From Dyadobacter sp. CY347 (GTDB lineage: Bacteria > Bacteroidota > Bacteroidia > Cytophagales > Spirosomataceae), in assembly GCF_021502655.1 (NCBI RefSeq), contig NZ_JAKFFT010000002.1, forward strand, positions 992,001-1,056,000: a DNA stretch of 64,000 nucleotides. The letters are read 5' to 3'. The notes beneath the pieces are model-generated. The model had not been told where the DNA came from. It worked only from the letters and a program-made list of their open reading frames with translations, and ran no database searches. This document shows positions 24,492-33,303 of the stretch, piece by piece. Position 1 is the first letter of the stretch, and every line of letters starts with the position of its first letter. The translations under genes and the position numbers were made by a program.

Positions 24492-24875
24492 ATGACAACA
24501 CACAGCCGATTTATTGTTGTAGACGATGACCCGCTCAACAACCTTGTTTGCAACCATATCATCCTTAAATTCAATGCTGATGCAGACATCAAGCTCTTTA
24601 CAAATCCTGAAAAAGCATTGGAAATGGTCCAGGCCGAAGGCAGCGGCGGAGGTGAATATGTGCTCTTTTTGGATGTGAATATGCCTGGTATGAGCGGTTG
24701 GGAGTTTCTGGAAGCCTTCGAGAGCTTTGATGAAAGGATCCGCCAGCGATTCAACATTTACATTCTTTCCTCATCCATTGATCAGGGTGATATTGAAAAA
24801 GCTGCTGCCAATCCTTTTGTAAAAGGTTATTATCCTAAGCCGCTGAGTCTGGCAACAATGGGAAAGTTAGAATAG
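24492..24875 (+). CDS. Single-domain response regulator
   Basis: A 127-residue receiver with the acidic triad at 11-13 (VVDDDPLNN), phospho-acceptor Asp 61 (LFLDVNMPGMSGWEF), Ser/Thr around ILSSS and Lys near 117 in YPKPLS. No output domain. It is the last gene of the four-gene signalling block, 12 bases after the hybrid kinase, and is followed by a strong terminator. It is probably the kinase's output. Confidence 0.88.
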   Translation: MTTHSRFIVVDDDPLNNLVCNHIILKFNADADIKLFTNPEKALEMVQAEGSGGGEYVLFLDVNMPGMSGWEFLEAFESFDERIRQRFNIYILSSSIDQGDIEKAAANPFVKGYYPKPLSLATMGKLE

Positions 24876-24889
24876 CGCTAAGAACAAGC

Positions 24890-24915
24890 AAAAGGCCGGA
24901 TTGTTCCGGCCTTTT
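24890..24915. terminator. Bidirectional intrinsic terminator
   Basis: AAAAGGCCGG at 24890-24899 and CCGGCCTTTT at 24906-24915 form a perfect 10-bp stem with a six-base loop, flanked by A/T runs on both sides. It lies between the convergent response regulator and hydrolase genes. Confidence 0.9.
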
Positions 24916-24927
24916 GTCATTTTGAAA

Positions 24928-25743
24928 TTATAATGTGCTGTTTGCCAATGCAATCTCTTTTTCTTTGATCCAGCTATGGATCTGTTCTGCAATGATTTCC
25001 CAGCCCGGCTCACCGCATATGAAGTGCGATTTGTTTTCAAATTCCAGGTAATCCACATCGCCATTCTCTTCATCCTTATAAGCATTGTAGTTTTTCTCTA
25101 CCAGCTCGTAGGGAATAATCTTATCTTCCTTGCCCGCTATAAATAGCATTGGCACATGCGGCACTTCCAGCGGGACCTCGCCGTACTCGCCCAGACAGCC
25201 CCTCAGCACATTGCGGCTGTCATAAGTTGCCGTTGTTTCAAAGGCAATCTGTGCCGCTGATTCGTCCAGCGTATTGCAAAAATTCTCATGAAACGTTTCC
25301 GCCGTATGCTTAAACGGCTCGTCGCCCTTGAAAGGATTGGTGATGGCGGCTACGTTTTTAAAAAATGGCCAGTCAATTGTCATCATTTTATTGGGGGCCA
25401 CCGGAGAAATCGGAACACCCAGGCTTGCCAGGTTTTTATTGACAAATATCTGCGTCAGTAAGCCACCGACGGAGTGGCCAATCACGATCGGCTTCTCAGT
25501 TACGTCCAGTTTTCCGCCGCCGGCGTCAATGACAACCTGTTCTATGGCACCGATGACATCTTCCAGCATCAGATCCCCAAGTGTGGCAGGCGGATTGGCG
25601 CGCAGCGCCGATGGTTCTCCCAAATGGTCCGGCCAGGATGGCGCAATGCAGTTATAGCCGCGTTCTTCGAAATAATTAACCCATTTATCCCAGCTTTTAC
25701 CATTCTGAAACATTCCGTGGATGAAAACAATTGTCTTTTTCAT
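24928..25743 (-). CDS. Alpha/beta hydrolase
   Basis: A 271-residue hydrolase without signal peptide. The oxyanion segment FIHGMFQNG is at the N-terminus; the nucleophile Ser 91 sits in VIGHSVGG; the acid is in AGKEDKIIP and the His in NKSHFICGEPGW near the C-terminus. It is likely an esterase or related hydrolase acting on a small substrate. I use the ATG at 25743, giving a typical MKKTIVFIHG start; 12 residues of upstream frame look non-coding. It converges on the signalling operon over a shared terminator. Confidence 0.85.
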   Translation of the reverse strand: MKKTIVFIHGMFQNGKSWDKWVNYFEERGYNCIAPSWPDHLGEPSALRANPPATLGDLMLEDVIGAIEQVVIDAGGGKLDVTEKPIVIGHSVGGLLTQIFVNKNLASLGVPISPVAPNKMMTIDWPFFKNVAAITNPFKGDEPFKHTAETFHENFCNTLDESAAQIAFETTATYDSRNVLRGCLGEYGEVPLEVPHVPMLFIAGKEDKIIPYELVEKNYNAYKDEENGDVDYLEFENKSHFICGEPGWEIIAEQIHSWIKEKEIALANSTL

Positions 25744-25834
25744 GATTGTTGATTTAAGTGTAAAACAATAACGTCGCAAAAAATAGCAGGCCAGATCAGT
25801 TCAGAACGCGAATGGGGAAACTGCTTCCGGCAGC

Positions 25835-25921
25835 TAGAACTTGACGTTGTAACTCGCCTGGATCTGTGGAATTTCTCCTGCAAATCCTTGGAAAAAATGG
25901 CAGTCGAATAATGAATATAAA
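25835..25921 (-). pseudogene. C-terminal remnant of an outer-membrane protein
   Basis: Reading the minus strand, the last about 28 codons before a TAG at 25835 give FFQGFAGEIPQIQASYNVKF, a beta-strand pattern ending in Phe as outer-membrane barrels do. No upstream body is present, since susC promoter sequence starts at once. It is probably the scar of a deleted porin- or receptor-like gene. Confidence 0.35.
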
Positions 25922-25951
25922 TATTTTGATAAAAAATTTTTCTATTTGTGC

Positions 25952-25985
25952 TAAATCGATTTACTTAGTGCGCTAAATCGTTTTA
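25952..25985. promoter_or_regulatory. Tandem LacI-type operators upstream of susC
   Basis: TAAATCGATTTA at 25952-25963 is a perfect 12-bp palindrome with a central CG. TAAATCGTTTTA at 25974-25985 is the same with one change, within a longer GCTAAATCG(A/T)TTTACT repeat. Centres are 22 bases apart, about two helix turns. A weak -7-like TCTATTTG at 25941-25948 sits directly upstream, so bound repressor would cover the start region. The likely ligand is the LacI-type protein encoded at 34815-35843 in the same operon. Confidence 0.65.
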
Positions 25986-26018
25986 CTATTTCTAAACCCG
26001 CTTAAATTTTCCTGACCT

Positions 26019-29000
26019 ATGAAAAGCTTTTTACTTTTCTGCCTCTTTTTTGCCCTCTTTTGGGCAAATGCGGCAGCCCAGCAGCAGGTGACCGGAACGG
26101 TTACAGACTCCCGGGGCGAACCCTTGCCCGGCGTCAACATTATTGTCAAGAGTACATCCACTGGAACTGTTACCAATGTAGACGGAACGTATTCGCTGAA
26201 TGTGTCGGGTGAAAATGGCGTGCTGCTGTTTTCATTTATCGGATATGCACCTTCCGAGGTGCCCGTCAACGGCCGCACGCGGATTGACCTGGCTATGAAG
26301 GAAGATCTGCAAAACCTCGACGAGCTCGTAGTAGTGGGTTACGGAACCGTCAAGAAATCCGACCTGACAGGCTCGGTGGCATCCATTTCCTCGGCCGAAC
26401 TGAAGGCCGTTCCGGTCGCAACATTTGATCAGGCTTTGCAGGGACGCGCGGCAGGGGTACAAGTGGTGCAGTCCAACGGTGTTCCCGGCGGCGGAACCAA
26501 CATCCGGATCCGTGGTACTACATCCGTGAGCGCCAGCAGTGAGCCATTGTATGTGATCGACGGCATGCTGATCAACAATAACACCAATGAAATGTCGGCA
26601 GGCGGCCGGGGCCCTTCCCTTAACCCGCTGTCGACGATCAACCCAAGTGATATCGAATCAATTGAAGTTTTGAAAGATGCTTCCGCCACAGCCATTTACG
26701 GCTCGCGAGCTGCCAACGGGGTTATCCTGATCACCACGCGCAAGGGCAAAGCAGGAAAGGCTTCTATCAATATTGAAACTTACTACGGAAGCCAGCAGGT
26801 CACCAAAACGCTTGATCTGCTGAATGCAACGCAGTTTGCCGAGCTGGTCAATGAGGCCAGCACCAATGCAAAACTGGCGCCGGTTTACGCAGATCCGGCC
26901 AGTTTCGGCCAGGGCACCAACTGGCAGGACGAGCTTTTCCGTAAGGCATCTATCTCCAACTATCAGGTGTCGATCGCAGGTGGAAATGAAAAGACCCGCT
27001 ACGCACTCGGCGGGGGGTATTTCAAGCAGAACGGCATTGTAACAGGTTCTGATTTTGGCCGCTACTCATTCAAACTGAACCTGGATACCGATGTCAGCAA
27101 AAGGCTGAAAGTGGGCGCCAATATGTCCTACAACCGCATGGCCAGCAATGGCGTGCTGACAGGCCCGGGAAATGTAGTGCAGGGTGTCGTAACGAATGCA
27201 TTAATGTTCAACCCGATCTTGCCTGTTTATGATCCGGCCAGGCCGGGCGGCTACACGTTCCAGCACGACAGGCGAGATGCAATTGCCAACCCTGTGGCCG
27301 AAGCGAAAGAATATGAGGCCATTACCAACACTTCCAGGATGCTGGGTTCTGTTTTTGCTGAATACCAGATTGCCCAGGGCCTTTCGTTCAGGTCCAGTTT
27401 CGGAATTGATGTTTTGAATACCAAATCCAATACTTTCGGCCCGAACTTCCTTAAACGCACGGAAAACAGCAAAGGGGAGGCGTCGGTAACTACCTTGCAG
27501 GCACTCACCTGGCTGAATACCAATACATTTAACTACACCAAACAGATTAACAATGACAACAGCTTCAATGTCTTGCTGGGGTTGGAAACACAGAAGTTCA
27601 GAAATGAATCGGTAAATGCCTATGCCTTTGGGTTCCCTGATGCGCGCACGGGGTGGCATGATATCGGTTCTGCCGAAAATCCGCAGACGACGTCCAACGG
27701 CGAGCTGCAATGGAGCATGCTGTCGTATTTCGGAAGGATCAATTACACGCTGAAAAACAAATATCTTTTTACATTGACCGGCCGCAGCGACGGCTCTTCC
27801 AAATTTTCAGAAGGACGCAAATTCGGTTTTTTCCCCTCAGCAGCATTCGCCTGGAAGGTTACCGAGGAGAATTTCATGAAGTCGGTCAGTTTTATTCAGG
27901 ACCTGAAATTCCGCGCCAGTTATGGCCGCACGGGTAACCAGTCTATTCAGCCCTACCGCTCGCTGGCGCTGATAGGGGCTTTGGGACAGGGTGTGTTCTC
28001 TACAACGGGCCAGGAAGTGATCCGCGGCCGCGAGCCGGTTTCTTATCCTAACAGGGAATTGAAATGGGAAACCACCGACCAGATGAATGCAGCCATTGAC
28101 GTCTCCGTTTTAATGGGCAGACTGGACCTTACCATTGAAGCCTATAATAAGAACACAATTGACCTGCTCCTGGACACGCCCATTCCGTACACCAGCGGTT
28201 TTGACAACACCCTGCTCAACATTGGAAACGTGCGTAACCGCGGAATCGATGTGGCGATCAACTCGGTGAACCTGGATGGGAAAGTGCAGTGGAATACATC
28301 CCTGAACGTGTCTGTAAACCGCAATAAGATCACCAACCTGGCCCGCAAAGAAGATGTGAACCTGGGAGTAGGCGGCAACATTCTGCGGGAAGGCGAGCCG
28401 ATCGGCACGTTCTTCGGTTATGTCTTCGATGGTATTTACCAAACGGATGAAGAGGCTAAAAACAGTCCGGCCATTGCAGGACAGAGCCCGGCAGCAGGCG
28501 ATCGTAGATACAAAGACATCAGCGGCCCGAACCGCACGCCCGACGGCATTATCAATGATTTTGACCGCACCATTATCGGCTCGGCGCAACCGGATTTTAC
28601 CTGGGGTTTGAATAACAATGTCACATTCAAGGGAGTCACATTATCCCTGTTTTTCCAGGGATCGCAGGGAAATCAGATGGTGAACCAGAACCGTGGTGAC
28701 CTGGCCAATGTCAATGGCAAGCAGAATGTACTTGCAGAGGCAGGCCTGGGAAGGTGGACACCTGAAAACCGCTCCAACAAATACGCCCGCGCACTATCTA
28801 CGGCCAACGACAATGTGTTCTCGTCGCGATTTGTGGAAGATGCATCTTACGTGCGTCTGAAAAATATTACGCTGGGCTACAATCTTCCCGGAACCGTGCT
28901 TAAAAAGATCGGGCTGGCCAATGCAAGGCTTTATGTAAGCGCAAGCAACCTTTGGACGCTCACTGATTACAGCGGTTATGACCCGGAAGGCAATGCCTAT

Positions 29001-29087
29001 GGCGGAACGACCAATATCGTAGGTGTGGATTTTGGAGGGTACCCTCAGGCTAAGACCTACACGGTCGGTCTTAATTTCGGATTTTAG
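26019..29087 (+). CDS. SusC/RagA-type TonB-linked outer-membrane transporter
   Basis: A 1022-residue SusC-family protein. A signal peptide (residues 1-20) is followed by a carboxypeptidase-regulatory-like domain (VTGTVTDSRGEPLPGVNI, about 22-95), the TonB-box-like DELVVVGYGTVKKSDLTGSV at 101-120, a plug with IRGTTSVSASSEPLYVIDG near 165-185, and a long barrel ending YTVGLNFGF. SusC transporters import oligosaccharides bound by a SusD lipoprotein. It is the first gene of a seven-gene operon and carries two palindromic operators just upstream. Confidence 0.95.
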   Translation: MKSFLLFCLFFALFWANAAAQQQVTGTVTDSRGEPLPGVNIIVKSTSTGTVTNVDGTYSLNVSGENGVLLFSFIGYAPSEVPVNGRTRIDLAMKEDLQNLDELVVVGYGTVKKSDLTGSVASISSAELKAVPVATFDQALQGRAAGVQVVQSNGVPGGGTNIRIRGTTSVSASSEPLYVIDGMLINNNTNEMSAGGRGPSLNPLSTINPSDIESIEVLKDASATAIYGSRAANGVILITTRKGKAGKASINIETYYGSQQVTKTLDLLNATQFAELVNEASTNAKLAPVYADPASFGQGTNWQDELFRKASISNYQVSIAGGNEKTRYALGGGYFKQNGIVTGSDFGRYSFKLNLDTDVSKRLKVGANMSYNRMASNGVLTGPGNVVQGVVTNALMFNPILPVYDPARPGGYTFQHDRRDAIANPVAEAKEYEAITNTSRMLGSVFAEYQIAQGLSFRSSFGIDVLNTKSNTFGPNFLKRTENSKGEASVTTLQALTWLNTNTFNYTKQINNDNSFNVLLGLETQKFRNESVNAYAFGFPDARTGWHDIGSAENPQTTSNGELQWSMLSYFGRINYTLKNKYLFTLTGRSDGSSKFSEGRKFGFFPSAAFAWKVTEENFMKSVSFIQDLKFRASYGRTGNQSIQPYRSLALIGALGQGVFSTTGQEVIRGREPVSYPNRELKWETTDQMNAAIDVSVLMGRLDLTIEAYNKNTIDLLLDTPIPYTSGFDNTLLNIGNVRNRGIDVAINSVNLDGKVQWNTSLNVSVNRNKITNLARKEDVNLGVGGNILREGEPIGTFFGYVFDGIYQTDEEAKNSPAIAGQSPAAGDRRYKDISGPNRTPDGIINDFDRTIIGSAQPDFTWGLNNNVTFKGVTLSLFFQGSQGNQMVNQNRGDLANVNGKQNVLAEAGLGRWTPENRSNKYARALSTANDNVFSSRFVEDASYVRLKNITLGYNLPGTVLKKIGLANARLYVSASNLWTLTDYSGYDPEGNAYGGTTNIVGVDFGGYPQAKTYTVGLNFGF

Positions 29088-29113
29088 TTTCAAACAAGAT
29101 TTTTAGAATAAAA

Positions 29114-30565
29114 ATGAAAAAGTTCAAACTCATAAAAACATCCGGAATGATCCTGGCAGCAGCATTGCTGTGGCTGAGCTCCTGCGAGGATTTCCTCAAA
29201 GAAGATCCCCAGGACCGCATTGCCCAGGACCGTTTCTACCAGACGGCCGAAGACGCAACGGCCGCTGTCAATGCTGTATATTCCAATCTGGGCTCGACTT
29301 CCTCAGGACCCGAGGGCATTTACCACAGCACCACGTGGATTGCCGCCGGGCTTGCTTCGGATGAACTGATCAATAAGCAGGAAGGTGCCATAGCAAATGA
29401 TCAGCTGGCTACTTTCTCCTGGAACGCGGAAAATGGTAATATTGGAACGATCTGGCGCATTCATTACAAAACCATTACGCTGGCAAACATCGCCATCGAG
29501 CGCATTCCGCCCATTGATATGGACGAAGCACTGAAAAACCGGCTTGTCAACGAGGCAAAGTTCCTGCGGGCACTGGCTTATTTCAATCTGGTAAGAATGT
29601 TTGGTAATGTGCCTTTACTCGTCAAAGAAGAAGAGCCGCTTAATCCCGGCGTAGCTGATGTGAATGCCGTTTACACCCAGATCATCAGTGATTTACAGTC
29701 TGCCGAAGCATTGCCGCTTGATGGCGCGATCCAGGAAGGGCGTGCAACCAGCGGTGCAGCGAAAGCTTTGCTGGCAAAAGTATATCTGACCAGAAAGGAC
29801 TTTCAGAATGCGTCTGCAAAAGCATTGGAAGTCATCCAGTCTAACAAATATGCGCTTTGGCCCAGCTTCGCCGATGCATTCAAACATACGAATCGCAACG
29901 GCAAGGAAGCACTTTTCTCGGTGAGCTTTGGTGATGGCGGCGGGAGTATTTCCTTCTGGGAGTTTGGTCAGTTCAATGTGCGTTTGCTGCCTCCGGAGCT
30001 TTCAAAGGAAATCTCGGGTATCCGCAACACACAAGGCTGGCAGGCGGCAACCAAAGACCTGTACAATTCCTTTTCAGACAATGATGAGCGCAAAAAGGTG
30101 ACATTTCTGACTGAATTTGTCAATGACAAAGGTGCTACCATCAAGCTTAGTGACATTTATATTCAAAAATACTGGGACAGAACAGCCGAGCCGGTGGCAG
30201 GCGACTCGCAGCAGGATTTTCCTGTGATCCGCTATTCGGATGTGCTCTTAACCTACGCCGAAGCCCAGGCTGAACTTACTAATGCAGCCGTAGCCAGCCA
30301 GTATGTAAATATGGTTCGAAAAAGGGCGAAGCTGGCTGAGGTCAACCTCTCGGGCGCTGCTTTGAAGGAAGAAATCCTGGATCAGCGCAGGAAGGAATTT
30401 GTGGCCGAAGGGCACCGCTGGTATGACCTGGTGCGCACAGGGACCCTGGAAGCCAAGGTGCAAAAAGCTAAATCTGTTGCCGTTAAGCCGATTTATTACC
30501 TATTTCCACTCCCGCAGCGTGAGCGCGACGTGAACCCTGAGCTGCCGCAGAACCCCGGCTATTAA
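29114..30565 (+). CDS. SusD/RagB-type nutrient-binding lipoprotein
   Basis: A 483-residue SusD-family surface lipoprotein with lipobox LWLSSC (Cys 24). TPR-like helical repeats follow (EAKFLRALAYFNLVRMFGNVP near 150-170, the conserved SusD block), and the C-terminus has RRKEFVAEGHRWYDLVRTG and a PLPQRERDVNPELPQNPGY ending, both diagnostic. It caps the upstream SusC barrel and binds its glycan. The gene begins 27 bases after susC. Confidence 0.95.
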   Translation: MKKFKLIKTSGMILAAALLWLSSCEDFLKEDPQDRIAQDRFYQTAEDATAAVNAVYSNLGSTSSGPEGIYHSTTWIAAGLASDELINKQEGAIANDQLATFSWNAENGNIGTIWRIHYKTITLANIAIERIPPIDMDEALKNRLVNEAKFLRALAYFNLVRMFGNVPLLVKEEEPLNPGVADVNAVYTQIISDLQSAEALPLDGAIQEGRATSGAAKALLAKVYLTRKDFQNASAKALEVIQSNKYALWPSFADAFKHTNRNGKEALFSVSFGDGGGSISFWEFGQFNVRLLPPELSKEISGIRNTQGWQAATKDLYNSFSDNDERKKVTFLTEFVNDKGATIKLSDIYIQKYWDRTAEPVAGDSQQDFPVIRYSDVLLTYAEAQAELTNAAVASQYVNMVRKRAKLAEVNLSGAALKEEILDQRRKEFVAEGHRWYDLVRTGTLEAKVQKAKSVAVKPIYYLFPLPQRERDVNPELPQNPGY

Positions 30566-30701
30566 CCAAAAATAACCCACTGATTGACTGTGCCGGGCGT
30601 TGCAGAACAACGCCCGGAGGCATGCTGGAACTGGCCATGGACCCGAAACGCAACGAAACCTTTGGCAACTGATTCCTACCCTTAACCTTAATCCTAACCC
30701 T

Positions 30702-33284
30702 TTGAAAAAGTACTATTTGACATTCCTAAACCCTTTAATGATGCTGATCCCGATGGTATTTATGGCCATCGGGACACAAGCGCAGAAGGCCTATTTTATT
30801 GATGGATATCATGGCGGCGTGTATGGACATTACCCTGTTGGCTACACGCAATTTGTTGTAGATGAGTTAAATAAAAATAAATTCTGGAAGATCAATCTGG
30901 AAATCGAACCCGAAACCTGGGACTCTGTAAAGGTGAGGGAGCCCCAGGCGCTGGCCGGTTTTCAGGAGCTGTTTGCAGACCAGTCGCTGGCCGGTCGGAT
31001 CGAATATGTGAGTCCGGCGTATGGTCAGAGTTATTTTTACAATGTTTCCGGCGAGAGCATTATCAGGCATTTTCACTATGGTATCAAAAAGGTGAAGAGC
31101 TATTTTCCAACGGCTGTTTTCACAACCTATTCTTCGGAAGAGCCCTGCTTTACCAGCGCATTGCCGCAGATACTGAACTCATTTGGTTATAAATATGCTT
31201 CGCTGAAAAACCCAAACACCTGCTGGGGCGGTTACACGCGCGCCTTTGGCGGTGAGCTTGTCAACTGGGTAGGGCCGGATGGGTCGCGCATTACCACCGT
31301 GCCCCGTTATGGCAGTGAGGGCTTGGAACCAAATTCCACCTGGCAAACCGAAGGCTGGACCAACTCGCCCAAATACATCAGCGACGCATTGAAATCGGGC
31401 ATTAAAAATCCCGTGGCAATGACCTTTCAGGACGCAGGCTGGCGAAACGGTCCGTGGATCGGTAATGGCGAAAAGGGGTATCAACCAACTGAATACAAAA
31501 CCTGGCGGGACTATTTTGCCAATCATTCCATCGGCAAAACCGATCAGGACTGGCATTTCTCGCAGGAGGATATGCAGGTGAGCCTGGTGTGGGGCTCACA
31601 GGTGCTGCAAAAGATCGCCCAGCAGGTCCGGGTGTCGGAAAATAAGATTGTCATGGCCGAGAAGATGGCTACTTTGAATAAAATCTACAACAATGCGCCC
31701 TGGCCCCAGGAAGCCATTGACGAAGCCTGGCGCGGGCTCATGCTTTCGCAGCACCACGACTGCTGGATCGTGCCGTATAATGGTAAGCGTGGAAATACCT
31801 GGGCTGATAAAGTGGTGGTTTGGACGGATACGACCAACCGCATCAGCGACCGCATTATCGCCTCGGCGGCCGGTACTCATGTTGGTTTGAATAAAAATGC
31901 AGACCAGTGGATCAATGTTTACAACACAACCGGAAACATTAAAAATGAGCTTGTTTCCTTAAATCTTCCTGCCGGAATCGATCCGCAGACGATCAGTATA
32001 GTTGACGATAAAAATAAGGAAGTGCCTTTGCAGGTGAGTGCTCAGGATCAAAAAGTGGTTTATTTTAAATCGGCTGTTCCGGCAATGGGTTATAGTCAAT
32101 ATAAATTCGACAAGAAGAAAACCTCTAAAACAGCAGGCGCGAAAGCTTCGGTGCTGGCATCCGGGGACATTGTTCTCGAAACGGACCATTATAAACTGGT
32201 TTTGAACAAAGCAAAGGGAGGCAGTATCAAAAGTCTGATAGTAAAGACGTTGGCGAACAAGGAATTTGTCGATGCAAAAAGCGAACGTTCTTTTAATGAG
32301 CTGCGTGGTAATTTCTTTGATAACGGCGGTTTTCATTCCACAACAGAAAACCCGGTAACAATCAGCATTATCGAAAACGGGCCGCTGGTAGTGACTGCCC
32401 AAGTGAAAGGCGAACTGCTTTCAAATCCATTTACCCAAACCATTACCCTCAAACAAGGCGACCGAAAAATCGAATGCGCGCTGGAAATTGACTGGAAAAC
32501 CAACATCGGCATCGGCAGTGACTACAAGCAGCACGAAAAGATTGATCCAAAAGATTATCACAAACCTTTTTACGACGATAGTCAAAAGCTGCTGGCATTG
32601 TTTCCCGTTAATTTTCAATCCGAAAAAATATACAAGGATGCGCCTTTTGACGTGACGGAGAGCAAGCTGGAAAATACGTTTTTCAGTCGCTGGGACAGCA
32701 TTAAGCACAACCTTATGGTCACATGGGTTGATTTGTATGATGCTAAAAACGACATGGGCCTCGCACTGCTTTCGGATCAGACCACATCCTACGCGCACGG
32801 CAAAAACTTCCCGCTCGGACTGAACGTACAATACTCCGGCGCAGGACTCTGGGGCAGAAACCACACCATAACCGGCCCCACAAAAATGCGCTACGCCCTC
32901 GTGCCTCACGCCGGAAAATGGGACAAAGCAGCCATTTCCACAGAAGCATCAACCTGGAACGAACCAGTCCTGGCAACCCTAACAAACCAACCCGCCAAAA
33001 CCCAAAAATCCCTAATAAAAGCATCAAGAAAAGGCTACCAATACCCGTCAATTTCAATTGACGGAAATGACCTATTCATAAGGATCTTCAACGCCGAAGG
33101 TGACGATCAACCGCAAAAAATAACATTGGACGGGAAAGCATCATCTGCCGCTTTGGTAGAATTGAATGGCGATGTAAAAGAGGAATTAGTAATCAGTAAT
33201 CAGCAAGGCAAAACGGTTTTGAATGTATCCATGCCCCGTTTCGGAATCCGGACAATTCGTCTGAAAGACTTTTCAACCCATTGA
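30702..33284 (+). CDS. GH38-like alpha-mannosidase, exported
   Basis: An 860-residue exported glycoside hydrolase. I use the TTG at 30702, which yields MKKYYLTFLNPL and a full signal peptide ending IGTQAQ; ATGs at 30738 and 30741 are alternatives. GH38 marks are YSSEEPCFTSALPQIL, CWGGYTRAFGG and the metal-ligand block SQHHDCW near residues 350-356, followed by beta-sandwich domains to the end. The N-terminal motif reads YHGGVYGHYP instead of the usual H-x-D, so one zinc ligand may differ. In the operon it would cleave mannosyl or similar residues off the imported or surface glycan. Confidence 0.75.
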   Translation: MKKYYLTFLNPLMMLIPMVFMAIGTQAQKAYFIDGYHGGVYGHYPVGYTQFVVDELNKNKFWKINLEIEPETWDSVKVREPQALAGFQELFADQSLAGRIEYVSPAYGQSYFYNVSGESIIRHFHYGIKKVKSYFPTAVFTTYSSEEPCFTSALPQILNSFGYKYASLKNPNTCWGGYTRAFGGELVNWVGPDGSRITTVPRYGSEGLEPNSTWQTEGWTNSPKYISDALKSGIKNPVAMTFQDAGWRNGPWIGNGEKGYQPTEYKTWRDYFANHSIGKTDQDWHFSQEDMQVSLVWGSQVLQKIAQQVRVSENKIVMAEKMATLNKIYNNAPWPQEAIDEAWRGLMLSQHHDCWIVPYNGKRGNTWADKVVVWTDTTNRISDRIIASAAGTHVGLNKNADQWINVYNTTGNIKNELVSLNLPAGIDPQTISIVDDKNKEVPLQVSAQDQKVVYFKSAVPAMGYSQYKFDKKKTSKTAGAKASVLASGDIVLETDHYKLVLNKAKGGSIKSLIVKTLANKEFVDAKSERSFNELRGNFFDNGGFHSTTENPVTISIIENGPLVVTAQVKGELLSNPFTQTITLKQGDRKIECALEIDWKTNIGIGSDYKQHEKIDPKDYHKPFYDDSQKLLALFPVNFQSEKIYKDAPFDVTESKLENTFFSRWDSIKHNLMVTWVDLYDAKNDMGLALLSDQTTSYAHGKNFPLGLNVQYSGAGLWGRNHTITGPTKMRYALVPHAGKWDKAAISTEASTWNEPVLATLTNQPAKTQKSLIKASRKGYQYPSISIDGNDLFIRIFNAEGDDQPQKITLDGKASSAALVELNGDVKEELVISNQQGKTVLNVSMPRFGIRTIRLKDFSTH

Positions 33285-33303
33285 ATTATCCTATCTTGCC
33301 AAA

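Noticed and set aside
32421-32909. Long minus-strand frame opposite the GH38-like gene, and similar antisense frames in GC-richer genes
   Set aside because: These mirror codon bias of the real genes on the other strand and show no protein family features.
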